Assembly: GCF_002078875.1 (NCBI RefSeq)
Contig: NC_034421.1
Location: forward strand, 9,444,256 to 9,508,255
Origin: Numida meleagris
Lineage: Eukaryota > Chordata > Aves > Galliformes > Numididae
DNA: 64,000 bases
Reading direction: 5' to 3'
Shown: positions 1-21,006 of the stretch, in pieces
Position numbering within the stretch: position 1 is the stretch's first letter
Layout of the letters: each line of letters starts with the position of its first letter
The notes under the pieces: generated by a model
The model's database searches: none
The model's input: only the letters and a program-made list of their open reading frames with translations
What the model was told of the DNA's origin: nothing
Translations under genes and position numbers: made by a program

Positions 1-291
1 CAAAACCCAGAGCACCCTCTCCATTCAAGTATTTATGGACATTGACAAGACCCCCTGAGCCTTCTCCAGGCTGAATAGCCCCGGTTCTCTCAGCTCCAAT
101 CCCTTCATCGTTTTATGGCCCTATGTTGGGATTCTTTCCAGTATGTCCAGGTCTCTCCTGTACTGGGAGGTCCAGCACTGGACACAGCACTCCAGGTGCT
201 GGCTCAGCAATGCCAAGCAGAGGGGAAGGCTCACCTCCCTCCACCTGCTGGCAATACTTCACCTAATACAGCCCAGAATACCAGAATAAGT
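1..291 (-). repeat. CR1 LINE fragment, cut by window edge
   Basis: The plus strand reads as the reverse complement of the CR1 3' half. It includes the complement of the typical 'CAGCCTGGAGAAGGCTCAG' phrase near 55-75 and the 'ctggacacagcactccaggtg' type phrase near 178-198. Similarity fades after about 290. The element probably continues to the left of the window. The short plus-strand ORF inside it is incidental. Confidence 0.85.
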
Positions 292-3200
292 GCTTCTTAA
301 AGCTGATTCATTTTCCTTAACTTTATTTAAAAGTTTTTATTTACTGATCTATATGACCTGTTGCAGCAGCTGATGTTTAGGTGTTGTTTGTATTTTAGAA
401 TACAAGTAAAAGGAGTTATAGAGATGGCAGTGGGTGAATAAACAATTACCTATTACTGACAATTTTGTTTATGCTATAGTTTTTTTCTACTTTGTTTTTA
501 AGTATCTGATTGTTATAGCAAAATGTACAGCTTTAAAATAAATACTGGAGCAAAATTTCTAGGGCTGTTTGAAGGCTTCTAGATAGAATCTTTAAAATCC
601 AGTCTACTGCGTGACTGCTAAACAAGTGTGTAGGCCAAGTATGGGATAAGGATTCAAATACCAAATATTTTTCTCTTTATTTGCTCCTCAGCTTCACTTC
701 CTTGAATATAGCCATCATTTCTTTTCATCAGACACATATGAAATTGGAGCAATAATTCCTCCTAGCTAGAAACAATGCACTGAGAGGAACTTGCTATATC
801 ATTATAAAAGTTTTAAGTACATAACTGCCAATTCTGGTTAAGATGTAAAATATCTTTGTAGAAGAAAATGATTTGATGCATTTTCTGGATGTTAATGTTT
901 ATGTTCAGTAACATGAAATAGATGGAAAACATAGGAAAAATAAGCAAAGATTATATAGCAGTACAATTTTGTCTTGTAGTGCAAGTAGGTAACAAGCTCA
1001 AACTGTAACTATATAATCTGCAATTTATTTTCCTCATGGGAAAGTAAACCCCTTAGATTTTTCAGGCACGTTCATGTTTCACTCATCCCAAAGAATGTCT
1101 TTTAAATGTATTGTCCATTAAAGCTGCTGCCTACATTGACTCAAAACAGAAGAGAGAATATTTGTTGAAGTATGAGTAGGAATACGGTCCTACTCACTCA
1201 GAATAGCACTGAAAACAATCTTCTATCAACACAAAACTGTACTGAATCAGATGTCTACACTTATACATTACCATCTTGTGGAGCAGATCATATGCTGAAG
1301 GACTGCTCTCCAGACAGCTGGGAACTGCTTACTCTCACAGCAAATGTCAATGAGCGTCCTGCAGTGTGGGGAAGAGAGGCAGTCCCAGGCTTCTCCTGCC
1401 ATCTGTGCTCTTGAATGGGTGTGATTGATTAAAAACACAAGAAAAGGAAAAGGAAAAGGTATTGGCTCCATTATGTGGATATGGAGGTTTACAGAAAGTT
1501 TTTTTGGCATAATCAGTTATATTCAAGGCCTCTTTAGACAGCACTTCTGACTAAGTAAGCAAATTGCTTGTGATACATCATTGGGATTGCCACTTAAGCA
1601 CGAGGAAAGCAGATATTTTATGTTTCACACCTGACGCAGTTTCTCCCTGCAAATGTACCCAGGGAAAGCCCAGCAAAAGAGGTGATTATAGGCTTTTCAA
1701 CCCAAATACGATATATATTTCTTTTCTTTTATGCTGGATTGGAGACAGACCAAAAGTGGGATTGCCTTTGCACAGGTATTAGAGTATAGGGATTATAACT
1801 GATCCCTGTTTTACTCTTCCCACTCATTGTCAGGATTCCTGATTACCAAAAATGTCTGCAAGATCATCACCTGGGGGAAAGCATGCCTTCTTTACAGCTG
1901 TCCCCAGCTTTTGGTAGGCTGTAGGGAAAGATATCAAGCAAATAATATGCTAGAAGTATTCTCTGCCTTTGACTTCAAAACTGATTATCTTGTAGCTATG
2001 AGCAGAATGAGGGGAAGGGGGCCACAGTGGCATTAAGCTTTGAAAACTTGACTCAACTTCTAGCATTGCTTATTTGCTATTTTAACAAAATCTATGATTT
2101 CTATTTCTGCTTTTGCTTTTTGCATTTGTAAAATCAAAACATTCTCTTACCATCTTGCTGTAAGTAAAATCTGCTGAGGCTCATGACACATCGCAGTGCC
2201 AGGTACCGAAGGCCATAAGCTGGCCTCCATTGATACATTCCAGCTGCTTCACTGTCCCTAGGAAAAATAGTGAAATTAATTGCCAAGATTTTACTATGGC
2301 TATTTAGATTTCAAAATTAGCTGTAGATTAATATTTACTTAGAAGTGATACTTCCTCTCAGCACAGAAATCAAAAGCGCGAGTTCTCCTTTTTAACTAAC
2401 TTTCCTCTTCAAAATGTACCATAACACAAACAATGCATATGAAAAAGGAGAACTAAGCCAGACTGTACATTTTTGCTATTCGTTGCTTCTCATGTTGCCA
2501 CTGTTTAGAACTCTCTAGATTTCTTTTTCCTTGGACTTTCAGAGAAGACCACCATTGCAATCCTTAAAAAGAGACACCCCAACTATGTCACATTAATTAC
2601 TTATCTACTTCAGTGTACGTGTCAGCTAAAGAGAATCCTTAGGCATGGAAGCTGTGTTGATGCATCTGTGATGCAAAGTACTGACATGTTGATGCCACTG
2701 TACTATACAGCTTGAATCGCTACAGTCAGAAAGGAAGGAAAATTGCTAAGAGGACTTTTCAGGCTATGAAAAATTGCACAACCAGCAGTCTGTCAGTGCT
2801 ATTCAGCCTGGATAAAAGGAATCCCAAACAAAAATTCTGGTATCGAATCCAATTTACGGCCAGAGAGGCCAGAGTCACTAGCTGTCTGGAAAAGCAGAGA
2901 CAAAGCTCAGACTACATTAAAGGAATTTTTGAGCATCCACTGAAATCAACCAGGACATTGCAGCAACATCCGTGAGCATTCGAGAATGCTCCCTCAATGA
3001 ATATCTAGTTGCTGGCATCTCCCCTAACTTTGCTGCATTTTGCAATGCTGGACTGTGGAAACTTACTTTGAGCAAGTATTAGAATGGAGACTTTGGTCAC
3101 CAATGTATTTTTTATCATGCATATACACACAGAATTTCCTAAGTAATTCTTCCAAGGTTTACAGCTTTTAATTTAAAATCTTTTATGTCTATTAAGAAAA

Positions 3201-6200
3201 GTACTTCTAGTAGGGAAGTACAGATGTGATACCATGGGAGATGTTTTAAACATGATGTTATTTTTCTCCAGAGGTTATTTATAAAAAATATCTTATCAAA
3301 TCTTTTCCCTACATCCCTGCTTTCACCTCTGAAACCACCCGAGCTTCTGCTGACACGCAGAAGTCCTTCAGCATCCTTCCATACTGACGGCTCTAGCATC
3401 ACCTACCATATTGCTTCCCAGACACTATGATGGGCCGCAGTGCCATACTGGGTGCACTGCAGGTGAGGTACTGTATGGAGCCCAGTACAACTCTGCATGC
3501 TGATTGCTTCCCCAGAATATAACTATCTAAACTGAGGTTGGAACTCAGAAGATGGGAAACTTCCAGTCCAGCAAGTGCAAAGATTAGACTGTCAATATCT
3601 CTGACATGACAACTGAGAACTAAATTAACAAAAATTTGCTGGTGTTCAAAACAAGCGCTAATCATTTATAAGCGTGCTGTTATCCTACCACACAATTCTT
3701 ACTGGTAATTTTTAGTGGTGCTGGGCCTCTGTGATCTAAATGTTAACAGATTCCGTGCCTGTTCCAAGTCATCTGTTCTGCCTGAGAGGAGCTCCAGAGC
3801 TGATTGCAGAGCAGCCCTATCATTTGTCATGGACTTCTCCATGTCCTTAGACAAGTGACTGGGAAAGTGAAATATAAGGATGTCCTGAAGGGGTTGGTCC
3901 TTTGGTCCTTGATAGCCTGCTCACTTGTAGAGCCCCAGTAAATTGAATTGGAAGGGAGTACAATGCCAGGGAATAGAGAAAATTCTTCCTAGAGAAAATT
4001 ATTTTAGCTACATTACATGACTTACTCTAGTTCACAAAAAACTGTCCACCTACTCCTTGATTTGTGGTTCACTCAAGAAAAGCCTTTCTTCCTTTGGTAT
4101 TCTCTTTCAGCCATGCTTTGTTTTAAAGGCTACCTGATGCTTCTTCACAGCCCTATGACCTCACCTCTTGGAGAACCAGTCCTGCCCACGTACGGCTGCT
4201 CCAGAAGGGTAAGGGTAAAGGTATTTCACACTTGCATTGTAGGAACAGTTACATGTGGGGAACATCCCTGAAATGACTTGTACTCATTCTTTGAAAGACG
4301 TTACAGATCTGTCTTGTTTTTTCATCATTGTAGGTTTTATCACAATTAAGAATAGCTGTGCAAGTCCCATTGATGTTCTTACCTGGAAGAGAAGAGGTAG
4401 AGAGAAGGTAAGAAATTTCAGCAGACTTTCAAGAAAAATTTCCACAGGAACATCATAGTCATGATGGCTAACAAGGAAGAAATTGTGACACTTCTGAGGG
4501 TAGGGACGCCATCACTGTAAATGCAGAGGTACCTTTCCTACTTGTCTTAGGAATAGAAGATGACATCTCTCACATGCAGGAAAAGTAATAGTTTAAGGAT
4601 AAGGTATTTGTCAGCACACCATGGAGTGCAAAGCATTTTCAGTAGCAGCTGGCTGCAGCTGCATGCTCTGCACGGACCAGGTGAGCACCAGGACCTGTGG
4701 CAGCATCCAGTTGCCTCCTGGCCTACAGACTGAGGAAGAGACAGGAAGGAGCTGTTATTCCTCCTCTCGGTTTTCAAGAAGTCTGCAAGGGTCATGTAAC
4801 TGTGCAAACCTTTTGCTGATAGTTTTGGGACAAGTGGCGCACAACAGTATTAATCTTGTTAAAGAAATGTTATTTAAATTATTATCTTGTTATAAAATGT
4901 CTTTTGTAGCTGAGAGCAATTACAAAAATTGAAGAAACAGAAGAAAAAAGGAATTAATACTCTTTTTGTCACCATCACTTGGACTTCACTTAATTAGTCC
5001 AGTACACTGGAGCATTGAGCATGTGATAAAAACTGTAATTCCTCTTTACATTGAAATAAAATAGAGCAAGAATGGGAAACAGAATACAAATGCAAACCCA
5101 CACCAATAAGGAAAAGCACATGTTCAAAACCACATCTCTGCGTCAAGTTTCACAATGATGGAGATGAGAAAACTGGGCAAAACCACTCCACTGACAGTTG
5201 GTAAAATCATATATTTTAGGGGCTTCCCTGCAGCATTTCTGATTTTTGTCAGCTTGCACATTTTAGACACAAAAGATACTAAAATACACATCAGTCACGG
5301 TCGCTCTATCTTTAGTTACATGTAAAAACAAGCCCTTACCCCTACTTTCATTCCAGTAGCTGTGTTCATTTTCTTGTAACTGCAGCCCGTGAATCTGATG
5401 ATCACAGAGTCACCCAACTTTCTTCTTCAGGAGCTTCAGATTCATGTTTCTACAGCTCTGCAGTGTGATCTCAGGGCTGCTTGGCTGAGAGGGACATGGA
5501 GCTCTCAAACCCTTCTTTTGAAGCTGTTCTATCCTGCCCAAAGGATGAAACTAGAAGTTAATGCCTTCTGAGAAACAAGCAGGGTTGGGTTCTTGCCCTT
5601 CTTGCAAGATGTATTTCAATACCTTTATTTGGTGATAATTTACAGATTTTGGTTTAAAAAATAAATAAACCTGTGGATCATGAATTCAGGCCCATCCACA
5701 GGAGAAACAGATGCTTCAGCCTCCAGTTTGGGAGTCAGGCAGAAGAGCTTTCATAGGAAGAGCTGAGGGAGCCTCAGCCTTCCTTCTCTCCTAGGCCAGG
5801 AGGCTGAACTTTGGCATCTTTGGGGCAGCAGAGGAAACTGTGGTCTCTTCCTGAGCACAGATTCAATTGAAAAGGGGCTCATAGGCCACTGTTAAAAGAC
5901 AGAGATGTATCATGCTTTTGTTTTTGCTGTTTTGGTTGGGCCCCTACCCCCAGGAGAGGCTCAGAGCTGTGTACTGCATGTTGAGCACGTCATCTTCAGT
6001 AGCATCTGATGTATCTTGAAAAGAATGTGCAAGTCAGTGTGCTGGACCCTGCTCCAAAACAGTATTTCTGGGTCTTATATGAGGGATTGAACAAGCCTGA
6101 GAGCCTCCACCTCTGGATGTGACACAGGCTTATAGAAACAGCACGGATTCCTCAGACACCTTGTCAAGTTCTCTGTGATTGAGTACAAGGAATTTTAGGG

Positions 6201-6999
6201 AGCTGAAGCTATCCAATGAACCAGAAAAAGATTAACAAATTAAGAAAAGATACTATTGAACAGAAACACTACAGAAGTAGGTACTTGTCTGCTTCACAGA
6301 AATCCACATGTCAAAAGAATTAAGAATTGTAAATAGGTTTCTCCCTTCACTGCATCACCAGATGAGGAACTCTTTTTCACTTCTCTTTTTTAATGTTTTT
6401 TTGTACATTCTACTTTTTCCTGAGAAAGATTATTTCTCCCTTTCAAAGCTACAAATTTGGGATAAATGAGAACAAACAAGCAAACACAGCAAAAGCCACT
6501 TAACCACAGCGTCTACAACAAAAGATGAAGTAGACTTTGCCATTGAAAGCTGCCATTGAAGAACTGTCCAGCAAGCATGTCAGCATCTAGACAGAACTAT
6601 GCACTAATAGAAATTTATCTATTCAATACTTTCTGTAATTTGGCCCATCTCCTCAAAATTTAAGCATTTTACTGATCCCCTGTCAAACTGCATCTAACAC
6701 AAGTGAGGTTAAGAGTCATTCTTAAATAAACAGTATCTCCAAGCATTTGGTTCCTCTGAATATTAAGCTGTAAATGAGATACTTAAGCCACAGTTACTAC
6801 TACAGTTACTCAAACTATGGTTATGCACTTAAAAGGGCAGGTCTCTGAATCTATGCCAGCGTAGATTCCAGGCAATACTCCAAACCATTACAAGAAACCA
6901 GCTGACTTCCGCCAACCAAGTCAACAAAACACCAGCTTATCCTTGGAGCAGGTCCTATTTACTGTACATGAAAGGACTTAAAAGAACAAAAGAGATTCG
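292..6999. other. Intergenic, no gene recognised
   Basis: A+T-rich sequence with only short ORFs (under 105 codons) on both strands, none resembling a family I know. No CpG island or tRNA is visible. Small simple-sequence bits occur, such as the AAAAGG run near 1441-1459. If human gene order holds, CIITA would lie on this side of TVP23A, read leftward. I could not identify any of its exons here. Confidence 0.6.
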
Positions 7000-7856
7000 T
7001 ACCAGGTCTGTGTCGCACACTGTGGTCAGCGGTGCCGTGCAGATTTTCTGTTGAGCACCGTTCCCTTCCTTATGGGCAGCGGTGCCACAGAGTTCAGTTA
7101 ACACACTTCACTGACACAAGTCAGCTGGGTAACTGTACATTTCTTTAATACCATGTCCTTAGCAATTACAATCTCAGTCGGCAAATACTCAACAGATAAC
7201 AATTACAAACATATACTCACAAACAAGTGGTCTTAGCAAAGCATACAGCAAATAACATGCTAAAGGAGAAGGGATTGTTAGGGAGGGTAATACAGTCTGA
7301 TGTTCGATGGTCAGTCCAGATGTCGGTGCGCACAGTGTGAGGGTCTCAGTCCAGCTGAGAGGGATCCCACTCAATAACGGGCCCTGCACTACTTTGATAT
7401 TCTGCTAGCATCTAGTCTCTGCTGATATTGTTACTTAATTGCTACAGTGCACGCTGCTCCTGCTGTATGGGGTTAGTGTGATAAGCTATGCACGGCCTGC
7501 TTCATGAAAAAGCAAGGAAGGCCTCCCCTGGGTCCTACACGAGCTGGTTATACTTCTTTTACTTAAGCCTAGAGCCACGGAACCACATCTGTGAGTGCTG
7601 TCCCATGTTTTTGTCTTGGTGCAGCACCACCTTGACATGAAACAACACGACAACAAAGTGGCACTACATTTGGGCAGAAATTTCTGGGTCAGGCTCTTGC
7701 TATTAGTTTAGGCCGTGATCGGGAGCGGCGGAGTCAGGTTTATTGGTTCTCCCAGCGACGCAGGTGCCACAGGCCATGCACCAAGATAAACAAGATGACT
7801 AGGCAGAAAACTGCTACCAGACCTTCGCCTGGTCCTGTTTTCCACCCCACACCCAA
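7000..7856 (-). mobile_element. Putative endogenous retrovirus-like remnant (LTR-like), minus strand
   Basis: This block differs in texture from its A+T-rich surroundings. Read on the minus strand it has an open run of 38 codons (7856 to 7743, stop at 7742-7740). The run contains a strongly hydrophobic stretch followed by a basic HLRRW tail, like a membrane anchor. An AATAAA signal overlaps the stop (7744-7739). A purine-rich tract lies just upstream on the minus strand (about 7881-7861). A second possible signal, ATTAAA, occurs near 7148. The pattern suggests an old retroviral 3' region with its LTR. I could not find matching TG/CA ends or a target duplication, so limits and class are uncertain. 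Confidence 0.35.
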
Positions 7857-8120
7857 TTATGCCTTTCCCTTTCTCCAGCGTGCCTTTTCAGGAGAATCCC
7901 ACAGTCTGTAACATTGATAGTGCTCTACAATAGGAAGGCCATTATTTGGTCTAGGTGAGAACTGCCCAATGATTAATGGCAAATTCACAGCACCAAGTGA
8001 TACAGTTGTGAACCATTTTATGCTATACATCTCAGCAATTAGATGAAATCTTAACATATTTCGTAAGTGGCCAAAGTTGTACAATTCACAAACCTGTCTC
8101 CCCTCAAAACCAAACCACAA
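7857..8120 (-). pseudogene. Possible degraded retroviral-type ORF, 87 codons
   Basis: A minus-strand ORF of 87 codons ends at 7857 with TAA. The same frame then stays open for 38 more codons and includes a transmembrane-like segment (see the neighbouring entry). One reading is an old envelope-like reading frame interrupted by a stop; another is chance. No fusion peptide, CX6CC motif or immunosuppressive-domain-like motif is visible in the 87 residues, so a family assignment is not supported. Confidence 0.2.
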
Positions 8121-8924
8121 TTCTTAATTTAGTATAACCACATCTTCAACTTGCCATTGAAGCAGCATTTGAGGATTTATCTTTACTGTATTGCTGATCT
8201 TTCCATGGTTGAAATCATTTGTACTTAAAATCACTGCCAAATCTGAGAGTAGGATTAGTAGTCCTGTGAAATCCTAGAGAACACAGGAAAACTCTAATGA
8301 ACAATGTTTTTCTAAAAATCCCCAAATGAATTTCTTTACAACAGTAAACTGCAGACCACTTCTAAATCTGAAGAAGTCATTTGTCCAACGATTCCTCTTG
8401 TGACCAAGGATTCTTTCTAGCTTCTAACTTAGTTTAAGATGATAATCCATACAATACCTTCAATAATCACAAAACATACTTTGACATACCTTTAAGGAGA
8501 ATATCAATAAAATAACTTGCACAGTATAATGACAGTTATCTGTGGGATTATCTAACGGAGTTTGTCAGGAAAACAGATGATCCCTGCAGTGAATTGCCGG
8601 GACGAAAACTGGAGGGAGGGAAAAGAACCATTTATCTGTTTTACAATTAAAAGAACAAACCAAACCATGGGTTCTGTTTCTTGTTTTCAGTTTATCATTC
8701 CATTGCTACCTCAGAAATCAAATAGCAGTAACAGAGTAGTAAATCTGACACCTAATGCAACTGGCTAATCCTCACCTCTTCCACAGTAGTATTGTCTTTC
8801 CTGAAAGGGAATGTAGCACATAGAATTTTCTTTGGCCTTAGAATAAAAACTCAGTGACTCAGACAATATAGAAACATTACTGAGTCACTAAATTCAAACA
8901 ATCCAGTGTGCTGGCAGAACTGTG
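8121..8924. other. Intergenic, nothing recognised
   Basis: A+T-rich spacer between the retrovirus-like remnant and a small CR1 tail. It holds one 68-codon ORF with no recognisable similarity. Confidence 0.5.
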
Positions 8925-8988
8925 CACAGGGGTTGGACTCGATCTCTAAAAATCCCTTCCAACCCCAGTAATTCCATGATTCTGTGTG
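8925..8988 (+). repeat. CR1 LINE 3'-end fragment
   Basis: The segment contains the CR1 3' terminal phrase 'ggttggactcgat' followed by 'cccttccaacccc' and 'attccatgattctg'. Only the last 60 or so bases of the element are recognisable, as expected of a heavily 5'-truncated CR1 copy. Confidence 0.75.
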
Positions 8989-9621
8989 ACACAAGAAAGA
9001 AGAGCTGATACAGTAGCTTAGATAACCAAGCTGGCAGTCAGAGAGAGGCGAGACCTCCACTGCTTAATGCCTCTGCTACCGCAGTTCTGGAGCTACTTCA
9101 GAGTTAGAAGCCAGCTCTATTTAAGTAGTTTGCAATACATTTCTTGTAAGCCATAGTGCCTGTTGGTACAGTAATTTTGTATACGTCAACTTCAGACTCA
9201 CAGAAAATTATTTAATAATTGCACCTGATGATAGGTCACAGAGATTCCCTCTCTCTTTCTAGGGAGTGGAATCGTTCCCAGTTATTCCCATGTTGTAGGC
9301 TATCCATCCCATTACACTCTCTGTTCAAATTTTTAATACAGTTCTGGCGTACTTATTGACACCTTAGGAAGTGTCGATTTAACCCTGCCAAGGTCAAAAT
9401 ATAACAACCACCACATTAATGGTGTCACTTGTAAAATACACCTATGCCCCTGTAACCTGTATTAATTGAGAATCCTACTGAGAATAGCTCTACCAGATCT
9501 TCCAATACATTAGAGTATCAGAACTGTACTAGTACTGGTGCTTGCACAGAACTACTTTCCAATTAATGCTATTTAAACGTTCACCTTGGCAGCTTCAGGA
9601 CTTACACTGTTTCATTTGGAT

Positions 9622-9970
9622 ATTAGCCTGGTGAAGCAGGGGCTCCGGGCAGACCTTACGGCTCTCTACAACTCCTGCAGGGAGGCTGTGGTGAGGTGGC
9701 GGTTGGCCTCTGCTCCCACATAAGGATGAGAGGTGATGGCCTTACATTGCACCAGGGGAGGTTCCAGCTGGGTATTAGGAAAAAATTATTCTCAGAAAGA
9801 GCGGTCAGACACTGCCACAGGCTGCACCGGGAGCAGTGGAGCTCTTGTCCCTGGAGCTGTTCAACAACCGTGGAGATGTGGCACTGAGGACACAGTCAGT
9901 GGGCAAGATGGGTGGCAGGTGGACAGTTGGATTTAGAGATCTTTTCCAACCTTGGTGATTCTACGATTCA
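9622..9970 (+). repeat. CR1 LINE 3' fragment, about 350 bp
   Basis: In order this holds recognisable CR1 3' landmarks: 'agcctggtgaag', 'ctctctacaactcctgcag', 'caccaggggaggttccag', 'tattaggaaaaaatt', 'gatgtggcactgagg', 'cttttccaaccttgg' and terminal 'tgattctacgattca'. The two ORFs over it are remnants or chance. It lies about 240 bp left of the TVP23A CpG island. Confidence 0.9.
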
Positions 9971-10349
9971 GTTTTAGAGAAGACAAGTACAATGTTATGT
10001 GCAGGCTTATGTAGTGTCAGTGAAGCTGTCCCTCGATCCTTCACTTCGTACCTACCTGACTGATCCACTTCTCAGCCATTCTGAGCGCACCCTGTTTCCC
10101 CTATCCATATTCGGAAGCTGTCTCCTTTCGCTGTGCTGCTGCCTTACAGCTGAACAGTCTGCAGCTTTAACAAACGCAGGAAAACCTTAAATCCCTTTAA
10201 CTGCAGGACGGAAATCCCTGCACTAGGCCCGCAGTGCCTCCGCAGCGCTGCAGCCGCTCGGCCGGGCTGCGGGGCGGCCGCGGTCCCCTCAGGGGAAGCT
10301 GTGGGAGCGGAGGAGCCCCCCCGGCCCCGCGCCACCGCAGCTGGAGCCG

Positions 10350-10364
10350 CCCGCCCGCCCGCCC
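10350..10364 (-). promoter_or_regulatory. G-quadruplex motif in TVP23A promoter
   Basis: On the minus strand there are four GGG runs separated by single C residues, the most stable class of predicted G-quadruplex (loops 1,1,1). It lies within the CpG island upstream of exon 1. Confidence 0.6.
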
Positions 10365-10518
10365 GCCGCCAGGCGCCGCCGCGCACCTCAGCGCGGGCAG
10401 CGAGGCTCCGCCGCGCCTCAGCCCTGAGCGGGCCGCGCTCGGCGCCGCCAGGATCCTTTTCCTTCTAACATCTCCGGGCGCCGGCAACCGCCACGCCCGG
10501 CAACCGTGCGGCCGCGGC

Positions 10519-19788
<9,270 letters not shown>

Positions 19789-19945
19789 GGAAAAGTAAAA
19801 GGATGAGCAGTAGAAATACTCATTTGTTAAAGCTGTTTTTCATATGGAATTATTGAAGTAAAGCTCTTCTAGAATTGCCTGTGTGAAATAATGATTTCCT
19901 GTCATTTGTGTTTAAGAGTCTCTTAAACCTTTCAATCTACTTCAG

Positions 19946-19951
19946 AATAAA
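19946..19951 (+). terminator. TVP23A: TVP23A candidate polyadenylation signal (AATAAA)
   Basis: First AATAAA downstream of the TVP23A stop codons, about 160 bp into the 3' UTR. Another AATAAA at 20355-20360 could serve a longer isoform. Neither can be ranked without transcript data. Confidence 0.5.
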
Positions 19952-20856
19952 ACTTTCCCCTAAAGGCAGTTTGCTCAGGCAGGAAAAAGCACTTATGGTC
20001 TATGCAGAACTTCAGAAAGTAGATGCTGTCTTGAGAAGAACCTGTAAACTAACCTGAAACTCTTGGATTGCCCTGAGAATTAGAATGCAGTCAAAAGATG
20101 ATCATTTTAGTCATTTTAGTTTGAAAATTAAACAAGAGCCTTTTCCTCTTGTACACAACACGGATTTCCCAAGTCTGCGATTCCTCGGTAAAAAGAAGAG
20201 CAATTACAATTGTAAAAGGGCAGCTTGGTTAGGGATTATTATTATTTTAAATGTTCAGGCTTAAGATCTAGTACAAAGAAAAAAACAGCATCATGCAGTC
20301 ACAGTTATGTTGAGGTAATCAAAATCCAATAATCTTATTCTGATGTGTACAGTAAATAAAATACTGTACTATTAACTGGAGCCTGCCTAACCTCTAGTTG
20401 TTTTAAAACTGAGGCCAATTGTAAGGAAAGAGGACATCAGAGAGAATTCCACTCTGAAGATAGATCTTTCCCACTGAAAAGAAGAAGATACTTATGTGAT
20501 GTTTTTCAGTAAGAGAGAGAAACGTGGCACTGCAATTCATCCTACTGCAGAAGGCAGGACAAAGTGTACTGCACATGCATATGAGACTCTTCAGACAGAA
20601 TGTCCCAGTGTCAGCAAAGCCTATTCTATGCTCAGCTTTGTGAATCAGATTTTGCCTATGCATGTCTTCAAAAGCCAACTTCATATTCAGGTTATCAGTA
20701 TGACAACAACGGATGCAAACTGCAGCTTTGTAACACAGATGAAGGGTCATTTATTTTATTTCATTAGCGTCGTAGCAAGCTTTGAGACCAGCTGTGAACT
20801 TGAGTAACCTTGAATTATGGAAAAAAACCCTAAGACAATAGCATTAATACTAAGAA

Positions 20857-20862
20857 TTTATT
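20857..20862 (-). terminator. NUBP1: NUBP1 candidate polyadenylation signal (AATAAA on minus)
   Basis: AATAAA on the minus strand (TTTATT on plus), about 95 bp downstream of the NUBP1 stop. It leaves roughly 0.9 kb between the TVP23A and NUBP1 3' ends, the shared tail-to-tail spacer. Confidence 0.55.
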
Positions 20863-20953
20863 TGCAATGTACAAAAAGAATACATTCCTTATATTAAGGC
20901 AAAGCATAAGTTACTTCTCTGTAATTACATATGAAGCATATTTTTTATTCTAC

Positions 20954-21006
20954 TCAGATAATCTTTTCTTCTTGAAAATGGCGTTGATCGCAGTACTCCT
21001 GAATCC
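20954..21006 (-). CDS. NUBP1: NUBP1 coding exon 11 and stop
   Basis: A 53-nt coding part after acceptor 'CTCCCCAG'. It encodes [17 protein letters not shown] and TGA (20956-20954). The C-terminal tail is divergent but the RIQE(F/Y)C start is conserved. Confidence 0.93.

Noticed and set aside
4205..4222. Telomere-like GGGTAAGGGTAAAGG
   Set aside because: Only two imperfect units. Too short to call an interstitial telomeric repeat.
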